In this document: in pieces, positions 49,341-60,000 of the stretch
Layout of the letters: each line of letters opens with the position of its first letter
Position numbering within the stretch: position 1 is the first letter of the stretch
Assembly: GCA_043228905.1 (NCBI GenBank)
Contig: JBHGNT010000005.1
Span: 20,708,001-20,772,000 of the forward strand
Direction: 5' to 3'
DNA from: Azolla caroliniana
Lineage: Eukaryota > Polypodiophyta
Length of the DNA stretch: 64,000 nucleotides
The notes under the pieces: model-generated
The model's input: the letters and a program-made list of their open reading frames with translations, nothing else
Database searches by the model: none
What the model was told of the DNA's origin: nothing
Position numbers and translations under genes: made by a program

Positions 49341-49813
49341 TGTTATGTACACATAACGTTGGTGAGGGTAGGTCACTAATATTTACATTGGTGAAGGGTA
49401 TGTTCACTATTATTAAAAAGGGGACTAATGATTGGATAGAATGAATGATATGTGCATGCACTATCATGATTTAGACAACCAATGAATAGAGAGCCTTTTA
49501 GAAAGGCACATCTATTCAAGGGGCCTAGGAAAAGGTATAAATATGAGGCTTAGCTACCCTCATAGAGATGATCACGTCGGAAGGCTGCTGTCGTAGACAC
49601 CGGTGGTGCGGGCTAGGCTTTCGTCTCGACGATCGTGTTTATCTCTTCCACGGTATTAGTCATCCAAATATCCGGCGGTATGGACGTCGGTGGTAGGTTG
49701 GCTATGTCTAGATCATAGCTCGGGGGTGGTCGGGTGGAACGGGTTCTTCTATCCAATCTATTTTCTTCCTTTTTACTTGATTTGGTCTATTGATTAGTAA
49801 TAGACTCTTAACA
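49341..49813 (+). repeat. 3' LTR of element C
   Basis: 473 bp, TGTTATGTAC...CTCTTAACA, followed by the TCCCG duplication. Confidence 0.95.
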
Positions 49814-49858
49814 TCCCGCCTCTTTTCGAACGTGAAGAGCGTAACAACACGACATATT

Positions 49859-49876
49859 TGGTGAACCCGACGTGAA
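49859..49876 (+). other. Primer-binding site of B2, tRNA-Trp type
   Basis: TGGTGAACCCGACGTGAA lies four bases after the LTR end. Its reverse complement, TTCACGTCGGGTTCACCA, is the 3' end of plant tRNA-Trp(CCA) including the added CCA, as I remember that gene. It also resembles the tRNA-Trp primer site of avian retroviruses. Confidence 0.8.
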
Positions 49877-49924
49877 CAAGCGGCAAAGGAGTGAAGGACG
49901 AGGGGATCCGAGCTTGCTGAAGCT

Positions 49925-51988
49925 ATGGCCGTAGCCGTCGATCGGCTAGGGAGCGCTCACAAGGGAACGGGTGCCCTCAACAGGGCCATTGAGTCGATCG
50001 TCGGCACCATAGGTCGATTCGGTGGGAAGAATGCCACGAGCTACTTGGAGGCCTACCGGGCTGAAATGATCATGAGGGATATCTCGGTGGACAGGCGGTT
50101 GTCCGGATTCCCTCGGGTAGTGACGCCGAGCATCTACGCAGAGGTGCTCGAGGTGTTGGCCGGATGCCGGACTTGGGAGGAGTTTGAGTTGCGGCTCCTC
50201 GAGATGTATGGGTTCGATGACTCGCTTCGGCTGTTGAAGCGAGACTTCGTGGCGTGGGTTGAGAGCCCAGGGAAGGGGAGAAACGCATCGACGCTCCTCC
50301 AGGAGTTCGAGAAACGGTTCGCACAGCTGTCAACGCTGGACCGAACCATGCTCGACACAAGCCGGGTACTATTGTTCGTCAAGGCAGTGGACGCCATGGA
50401 CCGGGAGAAGGTGGGTCTCCTGTTGGAAACGGACGAAGGGTTCACGGCAGACTGGGCCATGGTAAGGAGGGTCTGCGGTCATTTCAACAAGCGGCACGAG
50501 TGGAGCGATGAGGGCTCGTCGGTGGCAAGGCCGGTCCCGACGAGGGAGCTCGAGGGGCCGGTCTCGGTACTGGCTAGGAAGGAAGAAACTCGGAGTTGGC
50601 TTGACACAGGCTTAGCCCCGAGCGGAGTGATCAAAGGTCCCTCCAGAGGCACGGCTCTAGAAGAGCTGTCATAGATGGTGCGAGATCTCCAAATCACACA
50701 GGCCTGGAGGGATAACGGTGAACAGTTTCGTGACCGAAGGCCGTCGACGGGGCAGCGGTGGATGTGGTGCGACGTGGTCGGTCACATACGGAAAGAATGC
50801 GTGGTTTTCGTAGAGGCACTCAGGACCAACGTGGTTTACCTCTGGAATGGGCGGGTGCACGCGAGCGAGACCCGAAAAGCCCTAGAGTTGAATTTGGGGC
50901 GCGACGGAATGAAGCGGTTGATGGAAGAGGCCGTGGCACGACATGCAGAGGTCATTAACTACTCAGCGTCGGCGGGAATCCGGGTCGGGGGTGATGAGGC
51001 CCGAAAAGCGAAGGACTCCGGATTCTGGCCGCTGGTGCTAGAGGGTCTCCCCGGAGTACAGTTGAAGAAGGAAGAGGTAGACCGCGCGGAACAACAGATC
51101 TAGGAGGTCACCGGATGGGACGACCCGGTGGAAGAGAAGATTGGCTTCGTGGCAGCCGCATGCCAGAACTATGAGGTTCTGGTAGAAGACAAGCGCGTGG
51201 GAAATGCCGGAGGGGCAGACCCCTCGCAGCGGTATGAGACCCGGTTCGGACCGAAGCCGAATGAGACCGTCAACACCAGCGCACTGGAGAAGAAGAAGCA
51301 GGCCGGTTTTCGGCTGAGGACCGAAATCGAACGAACGACGGACCTGCGGAAGGTCCTGGAAGAGAGAATTCTCGACAGCAAGGTCGAGCTATCGTTACGG
51401 GAGGTGCTAGGAATTGCCAAGAAGGAGTTCCACGACTCCATCGTGGACTTGGTGAAGTGGAAGAGGCTCTCGACGGAACCGGAACCGGAGAGGCCGGTGT
51501 AAGTGCAGACGATGCACTTAGAAGACACGGCCCTAGAGGATGAGTTGGCGGAAAGCCACTACGCGAAGCCGCATTGGGCTAAGGCCACTACGGAAACCCT
51601 TGCTCGGATCGGCGACGTCCAGGAGCCGGTGGTGGCATTGGTAGACCACGGTTCGGAGATCAACCTAATGTCCATGGACTTCTATAAAAGGGGGAAATGG
51701 CCAATCAACACCAAGCACAGGTGGAAGATACGCGCGGCGACGCGCGCTACAGAGGAGTTGCATGGTGCGTGCCCGAATGTACACGTGAAGATCGGTGACG
51801 TCGAGATAGATCATCGTTTCTTCGTGCAGGAGACTTCCTCGCACCTGGTAATTCTCGGTGAACCGTACATTACGGCAGCGCGCATGGAGACGAAAGTACT
51901 GGACAACGGTTTGGCGTATGCGCGTGTCAAGAGCCAAAACGGTCGGCATTCCGTCCAATTCATGACAATGCGACCCAACCACGAGTGA
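49925..51988 (+). pseudogene. gag-protease region of B2 (three internal stops, one frame)
   Basis: One frame runs from ATG 49925 to the stop at 51986-51988, interrupted by TAG at 50672-50674, TAG at 51101-51103 and TAA at 51500-51502. The N-terminal part is helical (AIESIVGTIGRFGGKN, RTWEEFELRLLEMYGFDD, LQEFEKRFAQL), with a matching segment in B1. A knuckle-like WMWCDVVGHIRKEC near 50760 has lost its first Cys, which is present in B1. The C-terminal part is a protease of unusual type: VALVDHGSEINLMS (Asp-His-Gly instead of Asp-Ser/Thr-Gly), LHGACPNVHVKIGDV and LVILGEPYITAARME. The stops fit C-to-T or G-to-A changes. Confidence 0.82.
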
Positions 51989-52251
51989 AACCGCGAGACC
52001 CTTGACGGGGACAACCGAGGGGATTTTTAGAGAGGGCTATCAAGGCGTGGGGCCACGATAGTTCGAACACCCTAGAAAAACCCCACAGATGTATTATAGG
52101 CAAAAACACATGTACCATAGGTAGAAAATTTTGGTTCTTCGATAGCGGTGGTTGTACGATAGCCAGCGTAGTTGGCCGGGAAAAGAAGCAAGCGGAGGAG
52201 CGGCTTCGGGCGTGCGGAGTCCTCAGCCCTGAAGAGGAAATCAATGGAGCC

Positions 52252-55200
52252 ATGGAGGCAGTCTCTTTCGACGACACCTTGGGGAAGTTACGGGAGGTGT
52301 TCAGAGAAGGCCTTAATGAGGACCGGATGATTCCGGTATGTTCGGAAAAGATGTACGAAGTCATCGCCGACTTCGGTAGTGGACTCGAGTCAGATCAGAC
52401 GGCCCGAGTGGATACGAAGTACAAGACTGTGGACCGGAAGGTGAGGCCAATCACGTCACCCTTGCTGGAGGGCAACGAGTTACGGATAAAGGGGGTTGCG
52501 TCGGACCTAAGTTTACGAGATCCGGCCAACATAGGACACATGTTCACCGACGTAACGCTACGGGAGCTCAAGATCGGTGGGGGTGGCTTTCTACTACCGA
52601 CGGAAGAGGACCGGTTTCAGAGAATGCTTGGGAGGCACGGGAAAGCTTTCGCATTCTCACCGGAGGAGATCAGGTGCGTAGACCCGAAGGTTGTGGAACC
52701 AATGGTGATCTTCACGGTATCGCATGTGCCGTGGAGTCTCAAACTGATTCCGGTACCCAAAGCTCACATCCCGAAGCTGATGGAGCTGCTGAAACAGAAG
52801 GTGGAGATGGGCATCCTCGAATCGTCGAGCGCCCCATATTCGAATTGGTGGTTTACCGTGCCGAAGAAGAACGACACACTGCACTTCATACAAGACCTAC
52901 AGCCGGTCAACAAGGTGACCATTCGAAACGCAGGTATCAGTCCAACCATCGATGAGTTCGCGGAGGCTTTCGCAGGGAGGTTGATCTACTTGGTCGGGGG
53001 CCTGTACTCAGGCTACGATAAGTTCCAGTTAGCCGTAGAGAGCAGGGATGTCACGACGATGCGGACTCCTCTCGGCCTAGTTCGGATGTGTACCCTACCG
53101 CAAGGAGGAACGAACTCGGTGGCACACATGGTGAATGCGATGAACAAGGTGTTGAGGGAGTGCATCCCGGACATCACCATGCCGTTTCTGGACGACATCA
53201 TGATCAAAGGATGTCCGGTGGAGGATAAGGACGAGTCAGTCGGGCCCAACGGTTGCCAGAAGTTCGTGACGGATCACATCCGCGACTGCGAGAAGGTGCT
53301 ACAAAGACTCGAGAGTGTGCGGTTCACCTTCTCCGGAGAAAAATCAGCATTCGAACAACTGGAGATCCTGGTAGTTGGACACCTGTGCGGGCCCTATGGC
53401 CGGAAACCGTCCCCAGCAAAGGTAAAAGCCATCTCCGTGATGAAGGAAGATTGCGGGTCGGTTACGGAGGTCCGCAAATTCTTGGGTGCGTGTGTGTTCT
53501 ACCACATCTAGATTCCGCACTACACACATTTTGTGGAACCTCTCTACGGGCTATTGAAGAAAGGGCGTAGGTTCGAGTGGAGGACGGAGCACACGGAGTC
53601 AGTCCGGAGGCTAAAGGAGGCGCTTGCTGCAACACCGGCTCTCCGGAAAGCAGTTTACAGCATGGAAGTCCCCATCTACGTGACGGTGGACACGCGCCCG
53701 ACAGGGATCGGGTGGGTGATCAGTCAGGAGGACAAGGACGGCGTACGGTTCCCGATCCAGTTCGGGGCAAAGGTATTGAGCGAGCGGCAGCGAGGATACG
53801 CCCAAGTTAAGCGCGAGCTGTGGGGTATCGTGTCAGCAGTCAAGGCCGACAAGGACTATCTGATCGGGACGGAAGTGATCATCGAGACGGACTGCCTACC
53901 GATTCTAGGTATGGTCTCCGGATGCGCGACTCCGGACTTGGTGATGCTCAGGTGGATCGCGTACATCAAGTCCCTGAACTCGGAGATACGACACATCTTC
54001 GGGAAAGATAATGCCATGGCCGATATGCTTTCAAGGGCGCAGTTCAATGACGAGGATGGCATGGTTTCGGATAACGAGGAAGTCGGCGAGGATTTCTTCG
54101 GGTCAGCCAATGTAACAACAAGAAAGGGGAGCACTCCGGCACTTAACGAATTCGACGAGAGCAAGTACGACGGGGAGTGGCTCCATATCGACGGGTTCCT
54201 GAAGGCAATGACACCGGACGCGTCATGGACGAAGGAAGAGGCCAACCAGATTCGGAAGAAAGCGTACCGATTCTTTCTACGGGACAGGAGCATATGGAAG
54301 GACCCGAAGAAGAGAGACGGCATCCCGCTCCGAGTGGTGGTGAAGAAAGAGGAACAGGAAGAATTGTTGACGGCGTACCACGAGAGTCCTTGGGCCGGAC
54401 ACTGCGGGATGTGGGCCACATTTGAGAAGCTAAAGGGGAAGTACTGGCGGCCGGGACTATACCGAGACGTGCATCGGTTCGTGACGACTTGTGAAAGCTG
54501 TCAAGTGCACTCTATAGTCCGACATTGGGACGAGCTCCACCCGACCTACCCTCCGACCGTCCACTTCAAGTGGATGGTGGATCTGGTGACGATGCCGATG
54601 GGGGTAGGGCATATGCGGTATCTGGTGTTGGCTCAGGAGGACTTGACGAACCACGTGGAAGGCCGAGCGTTGCAGAGCAAAACGACCGCGGCTGTGTGCC
54701 GATTTCTAATCGAAGAAGTGGTATGTCGGTACGGGTGCGTAGGTAAGATCGTGGCCGACAACAGGGAATTGGACGCGCAAGAGGCGGAAGAGCTATTTGA
54801 CCGGCTAGGAATTAAACTCTCGCTCACCACGACGTACAATCCGGAGGCTAACGGGAAGGTGGAGCGCAGACACGGGCCGATCGTCAAAGCGTTGGTACGG
54901 GTGTGTGGAGGCCATGTCGGGAACTGGTCGTGGCTCTTACCCTATGCGTTGTGGGCGGACCGAACTACGCACAGTTCGGTAACCGGGTTCATGCCGGCAG
55001 AGCTAATGTACGAGCAGAAGCCGATCATGCCAACGGAGCAGACAATCTCCTCATGGGCCATGGTGGACTGGAACAACGAGATGAGCCGGGAGGAGCTGTT
55101 AGCGGCATAGATTCGGCAGCTGGAACGAAGACCGGAGGACGTGGACCGGAGGACGTGGACCGGGTGGCAAGGGTAAAGAACAAAGGACGGTTCGATCAGA

Positions 55201-55512
55201 CTCATCGACTGAGACCGAAGAAGATCGAGGAAGGCGACTGGGTTCTAGTGTATGACAGTAGCCTCGACAACCAGCACCGGGCAAACGCGGAAGTTTGCAA
55301 GAAGGTGGTTTGGGCCTTATGCGGTGACGAGCGCCAACGACAATGGGACCTACCATCTCGCAGAGCTCGACGGGACAAGGATGGCGATACCGGTGGCGGG
55401 GAAAAGGATCAAAGCATTCAAAAAGCGGCACGAGGCTAAACCGAACCCGGATGACCTGGATAGCGACAACGACCGGCTCAGAACGGATGCTGATCCGGAA
55501 GACGAAGGATAA
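52252..55512 (+). pseudogene. RT, RNase H and integrase region of B2 (broken)
   Basis: The frame differs by -1 from the gag-protease frame. RT: KVEMGILESSSAPYSNWWFT, QPVNKVTIRNAG, SRDVTTMRTPLGLVRMCTLP, catalytic PFLDDIMIKG near 53190. TAG at 53509-53511 interrupts it. RNase H: VTVDTRPTGIGWVIS, KRELWGIVS, ETDCLPI, DNAMADMLSR. Integrase: HESPWAGHCG and CESCQVHS zinc ligands, catalytic residues in WMVDLVTMP, IVADNRELDA and NPEANGKVERRHG. TAG at 55108-55110. A 14-bp duplication (GACCGGAGGACGTG) near 55128-55155 shifts frame. The end is an SH3-like module (RKFARRWFGPYAVT, YHLAELDGTRMAIPV) with no chromodomain. Confidence 0.85.
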
Positions 55513-55573
55513 GCATGGGCTAGTCTTCTCCGGCAAGAGTCTAATTTTGGCGCATACCAGTGGATGCATGGTT

Positions 55574-55586
55574 AGGTGGGGGCAAA
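55574..55586 (+). other. Polypurine tract of B2
   Basis: AGGTGGGGGCAAA directly precedes the right LTR. Confidence 0.8.
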
Positions 55587-56232
55587 TGTCGTGGAGAAAA
55601 CCGTCCCTAGGCGGAAACCAGGTATAACGTGCGTAAACCGGCCCTTACACGTGGGCACAAGTTTTGTTGTATAGTACGTAGGTAGGTACAAGTCGCCTGA
55701 GGCGAAATCCTAGGTAGTACGCGTTCGGTAGGGAGGAAATCGAGGCGTATCCCTGTCCGAAAGGACAGGGAATAAACATGATGTAACGGCCTCCCTCCTT
55801 GGGTTATAAAAGAGAGGGAGAAGTGAGAGAAATATATCGCGTTTTTGGGAGCGAGGAGGAAGTGTTGTCGGACCGGGACCGAGCTCTCTCCTCCATCGTT
55901 CGACTTTCTCTGCAAGATTTCGGATTGTGTTGCCTCTGCTTCGTGGACAACCCGTGTGCTTCCGGTAGAGGCTCCACTGTGCAGTCGGGCTGTGTGCGTG
56001 CGTGCGTGAGCATCGTGTGTATGTGTGTGTGTCCGCCTAGGTTGGGTCCGTCGCCGGCTTGCCGGTTGTAATCGTTGTCGATTGTAATTAAGACTTTGTT
56101 CTCTGTCTCTTTCCTCCTCTGTGTTTCTGCAAGCTGCTCTCTCTCTCTCTCCCCCCTCTTTCTCACGCCCCTTGGTTCAAGGCCCCCGCGGTTCCACCTC
56201 TTTCCGAACGCGAAGAGCGTAACAACACGACA
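55587..56232 (+). repeat. Right (3') LTR of B2
   Basis: 646 bp, TGTCGTGGAG...AACACGACA. It has a TATAAAA box near 55805 and a CT run near 56135-56160. It ends 522 bp upstream of the CDC26 start codon. Confidence 0.93.
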
Positions 56233-56407
56233 ACGTGTTCACGAGTTTCGGGAATCGGAGAACCTTCTAGGGTGCCCAAACCTGCACCCACCGAGTTTCG
56301 CTTTATATCCTGGGGCCCCCCCTTTATAGGATGGTCTATAGAGGCTCTTAGTGAAGCTTTCCCGAAACGCATCTAACGGGCCGACAAATCAGTAGGGAGT
56401 AAGTGCT

Positions 56408-56705
56408 CCGAGAGAGAGAGAGAGAGAGAATGTAATATGGTCTTGGACAATGGACATCCCCATTTCTTTTTGTTCTTTCTCTGTTTGTTAATGTAAAGAA
56501 GAAGGATGGGCTTGGAGCCCAAAGGGTATTTGGAGAAATATGAAAAACTCAGGGGTATTTTCCGAGAGTGCTCTGTTCTTTCCCTTTTAGGAAAGAAACG
56601 CAGAAAGCAGAGACAGAGACAGAGAAAGAGCAGAGCTCAGAGCTCAGAGACAGAGACAGAGAAGATCAGAGCTCAGAGACAGAGAAGATCAGAGCTCAGA
56701 GACAT
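56408..56705 (+). repeat. GA-rich simple and short tandem repeats upstream of CDC26
   Basis: A (GA)n run at about 56411-56428 and repeated CAGAGACAGAGA and GATCAGAGCTCAGAGA units at about 56608-56705 lie in the inferred promoter and leader. Confidence 0.8.
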
Positions 56706-56754
56706 AGACATAAACAGAGCAGATCAGAGCGAATCTGTGTGTGTGTGCGCAGAG

Positions 56755-57003
56755 ATGCTGAAGAGGAAGCCCACAAGGCTGGAGCTGAGCGCAGACGACA
56801 AGGAAGAGCTCGCGGAAGCCAAGAAGAGAGTGGCTGCTGCGGCAGCGGCGGTCGCAGCTGCCTCCGCCCTTCCTCCCCCCCCTTCTGCTCCTTCCGCTTC
56901 TTCATCGTCTTCCTCCGCCGCCCCGCCCAACCCTAATGTAGCTTCCATGCTTCTTCCCAACCCTAAAATATCCACTAGCCAGCGCCTTGGCCTCAACAAG
57001 TAG
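56755..57003 (+). CDS. CDC26: Anaphase-promoting complex subunit CDC26 (APC12), single exon
   Basis: The 82-residue protein begins MLKRKPTRLELSADDKEELAE, the conserved N-terminus by which CDC26 inserts into the TPR subunit CDC16/APC6 and stabilises it in the nuclear ubiquitin ligase that drives mitotic exit. An Ala-rich helix then a Pro/Ser-rich linker follow, and the end KISTSQRLGLNK resembles the plant C-terminus (LAQRIGLS type). Plant CDC26 is usually about 65 residues; the extra length is the low-complexity linker. An upstream in-frame ATG (56506) would add a Lys/Arg/Gln/Glu tail encoded by GA-rich repeats, so ATG 56755 is chosen. The leader contains AGAGCTCAGAGACAGAGA-type repeats (56610-56705), and the 3' LTR of B2 forms the distal promoter. 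Confidence 0.88.
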   Translation: MLKRKPTRLELSADDKEELAEAKKRVAAAAAAVAAASALPPPPSAPSASSSSSSAAPPNPNVASMLLPNPKISTSQRLGLNK

Positions 57004-60000
57004 TAGCGTCTCTCTTCCCCACTGTAAGCAAGCTTTTCTTCTTCTGTTTTTTCTTCGTTCTTTTTATGTCCTTTTTCCTTCTGTATGTGTGCGTGTGCGT
57101 GTGCGTTCATCATTCAAGAACTCCAGTTTTTGTCAAGAAAAATTCATGTGCTTATCTTCTTTTCTCTTGGGATACAAAACACAAAACGGATTCATGGAGA
57201 TAAACATGTAGCAATTTCTGAAAGTTGGAGCAATAATAAGATTATGTATCACATTCATGATGAATAGATTCAGGCTGTTAACCTTTAGGGAAATATGAAA
57301 TGTCGTAGGCAGTCACAACTACTTGAGTGGGAATAACAACCTTGTCTTGATCTTGATTGTGCTATTTTTAAGAGTGTATCAACGAAGAGATATAGAGATT
57401 TAGAATACTTTTATGATCTACACCGTGCTATCCTCGTGGTCATCGTCTTTTTATGTTCTTTTAAGTGCTCTTGTAATCAGGATTCATCCAATTAATTATC
57501 TTTAATCTCTCCGATTAGCTTGTGCATCGAGCTGTTTTTCCTCAGCAAATTGAGGCTGGTAGCACCTCCAGCATTCCCATGGTACTGGTGTTGTCTCTAT
57601 GCCCCACTATGGGGCCATTCCTAACATACAGAAGTGATTCCAGAGTCCTGATGATGTGTATAAAATGTCAGTACCTCCACTCTCATTCTCCTTCTCCCAA
57701 GTAAGTGAATTATATTACAAAGTGAGTGATCTAGGACAAAGATACGCCAAAATCTATCTCATTGGTTCCAGGTTAATGATGAGATTTTGACAATAACTTC
57801 TCTTCAATGTACTAAAGTGGAATTAGATCCAAGTCACGATCATGGAGAGTTCATATGATGCACCAAGGTGACATTGGGCCCCCCACAGTGGACCTGAGGT
57901 GAGCATGATATAATTATTTAGAGTAGGTTCTCGGTAAAAGTGCTAAAATCACTTTGGTATGCCAAATAACATCTCTTTTATTCCATAACTTGGGAAATAT
58001 ATTCCTCTGCTGGAATTAGGACTCCAATACCTAGTTATATGCATATGAGGACACATATGTAAATGAAAGGAATCAAAGATCTGTAATCAGGGTTGATGGA
58101 CTTACAGAAAATTACTTGACCTTCTCTAAGTTTTGTTGTTTGGTCTAAGCGATGTCAAATTTTTTGGAATGCATAGAAGTGACCATTGGAGCTATTGTCA
58201 CATGAGATGGGACGAAACAGGAATGTGACTTAACAGGAACTGGGTTGCATCTAGAAAATTGTCAAATGTCAGGTTGCATACGTAAATAAAAGGAATTGAA
58301 GATCTGTATTCTAGGTGGAAGGTATTGTAAATCATTATGTTGGTCTTCTCTAGGTTTGTTACGTGGTCTAGTCTTGGTCAAAACATTTGAATGCATGAGA
58401 TGGGGGATGAAAACAAAGAGGGGGGTGGTCATTTGATAGGAACTGAGATGCGTGTAGAAAATCGACAATTATCAAATTTTGTGATATAGCAGCAAGGAGC
58501 TCAAAGTGTTGTGATTCTGATATTATTACAGATCAAACTAGGAGATTAAGGAGAAGAATGAATCAAGGGTGCTTAACCATGCTGACCACCCCCGAGTGAA
58601 GGACACAAGACAAACATAAGTACCATCGGTGTCCGTACCACTGAATATTATGTTATGTTATACCCTGGTGGTTGAATAACGGATCTGAAGAAGAGAGCTT
58701 AGCCTCGCCAATAGAGTCTCGACAACATCTCAAGATGCTGTAATGAAGGGGGTAGCTAGTCCCCTTAAATACCACCTCAACAACTAAGGCTCCTAGACCA
58801 CCATGTGTTCCCATGTATCATAGGTCCTTATGAATTTGTCCCAGTTCCTAGGATAATCGGTTTCCTGACTATCCTACTTTAACCCATTCAAATTAGCTAT
58901 AGAATTATTTCAGAAGGTCATGCCTATAACAAATGCATACATACGGATAAAAGAAAAACAGCTTAACTAATGTCGAAGCTGAAGAAAATTTATTTATGAA
59001 TATTCTTAGCTTGAAACATCCTCAAATGAAGACAGGTACAAGGATGGGGATGGGTCTTGCACAAAGAATGGCGACGATAGGTTGGGAAAGCATATAGGAA
59101 GTCGAATTTTTTTTTTGTATAATAACTATATATATATTGCTTTAAGTATGTAATAAGCATATAACAAGTATATGATAAATACGCATAGGAAAATAGAAGA
59201 AATACAAGTGGTTGGATGTATAAAATCCCTTGAAAGAGGTAGGGTAAGATGTCATTGAAGTATGGGTAGAGATTGTTGGTGCTCCAAGAGTGGTCTCTTA
59301 TCAGAATTTGGCATATGGTTGTCCAATTAGCATTGGATTCCAATGCATTTACATCCAATCATAAACTTATGCTCTATTAAGTCACTTTATGGTAGGTGCT
59401 ACACACTCAAAATCTATATATAATGGATAAAGGAGAGAGCTAAGATGTTTTTTCTGAAAAACTGATAGTTAACAGCATGATATCAAACAAATCTCATTTT
59501 GATGTATAACTCGAAATTCATTTTTGAGCTAGTAGATGGTCATTTTGGAATGCTGAAAACTGCAGGATTGATTCTCTCTCTTTTCTATTCTGCTCAGAGG
59601 AGCTATCTTTGTTGCTGAAATGTGTTTGAACAGCCGGCTGGCTATGTTTTTAGGATTTGGGCTCTATCTTATTGTACCCTCTTGTGTTGATTTAAAATAA
59701 TGAAATACCAAAAGAGGTCCATTGTTTGAGCCAAAAGGTGTCAACTTCCTCATTCAGGAAAATCTAGTTTCCTGGATGTGAAATTTAGTCTTAGTTCATC
59801 CAAAATATTAAAGGGTTCTTTCTTTGTTTAATAAAATTTCAATAATGGTAAATTATAGTTAAATTGGTGGTTCAATTTGTGTTCTACCACCCCTGTTGAT
59901 TCCAGGCCAGTTTCAGATGCATCCTCTTGGTTTTATTTAGGTTTCATGATAGAAACATGCCAATAAGTGCCTCTGATAAACTCTAATTAGTGTTAGGACT

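Larger units (their letters stand above)
43025..49818 (+). mobile_element. Element C: Ty3/gypsy chromovirus nested in the LTR of B2 (TSD TCCCG)
   Basis: Element 43030-49813 has 474- and 473-bp LTRs differing at about eight positions and one indel (about 1.7%). TCCCG flanks it at 43025-43029 and 49814-49818. It carries an initiator-Met-type primer site, a 1.75-kb leader, gag, pol and a chromodomain. Defects are TAA at 46035-46037, TGA at 47769-47771, a frame change between gag and protease near 45840-45890, and a one-base loss near 49060 before the chromodomain. Confidence 0.95.
42419..56232 (+). mobile_element. Element B2: Ty3/gypsy element with tRNA-Trp primer site, hosting element C
   Basis: The left LTR (42419-43029 plus 49819-49854) is split by element C; the right LTR is 55587-56232. 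Primer site and polypurine tract are present. I count about 16 substitutions over about 640 bp between LTRs, nearly all transitions, plus small indels, so it is much younger than B1. Flanks share ACGT (42415-42418 and 56233-56236), suggesting a 4-bp duplication. Internal genes are close to complete but have several stops and frameshifts. GC content is notably higher than in surrounding DNA. No chromodomain is present. Confidence 0.93.

Noticed and set aside
53856-54421. Antisense open frames over the B2 integrase
   Set aside because: Shadow frames of a GC-rich coding region without recognisable motifs.
56506-56754. Upstream in-frame extension of CDC26
   Set aside because: The added residues come from GA-rich simple repeats, and the conserved CDC26 N-terminus starts at 56755.
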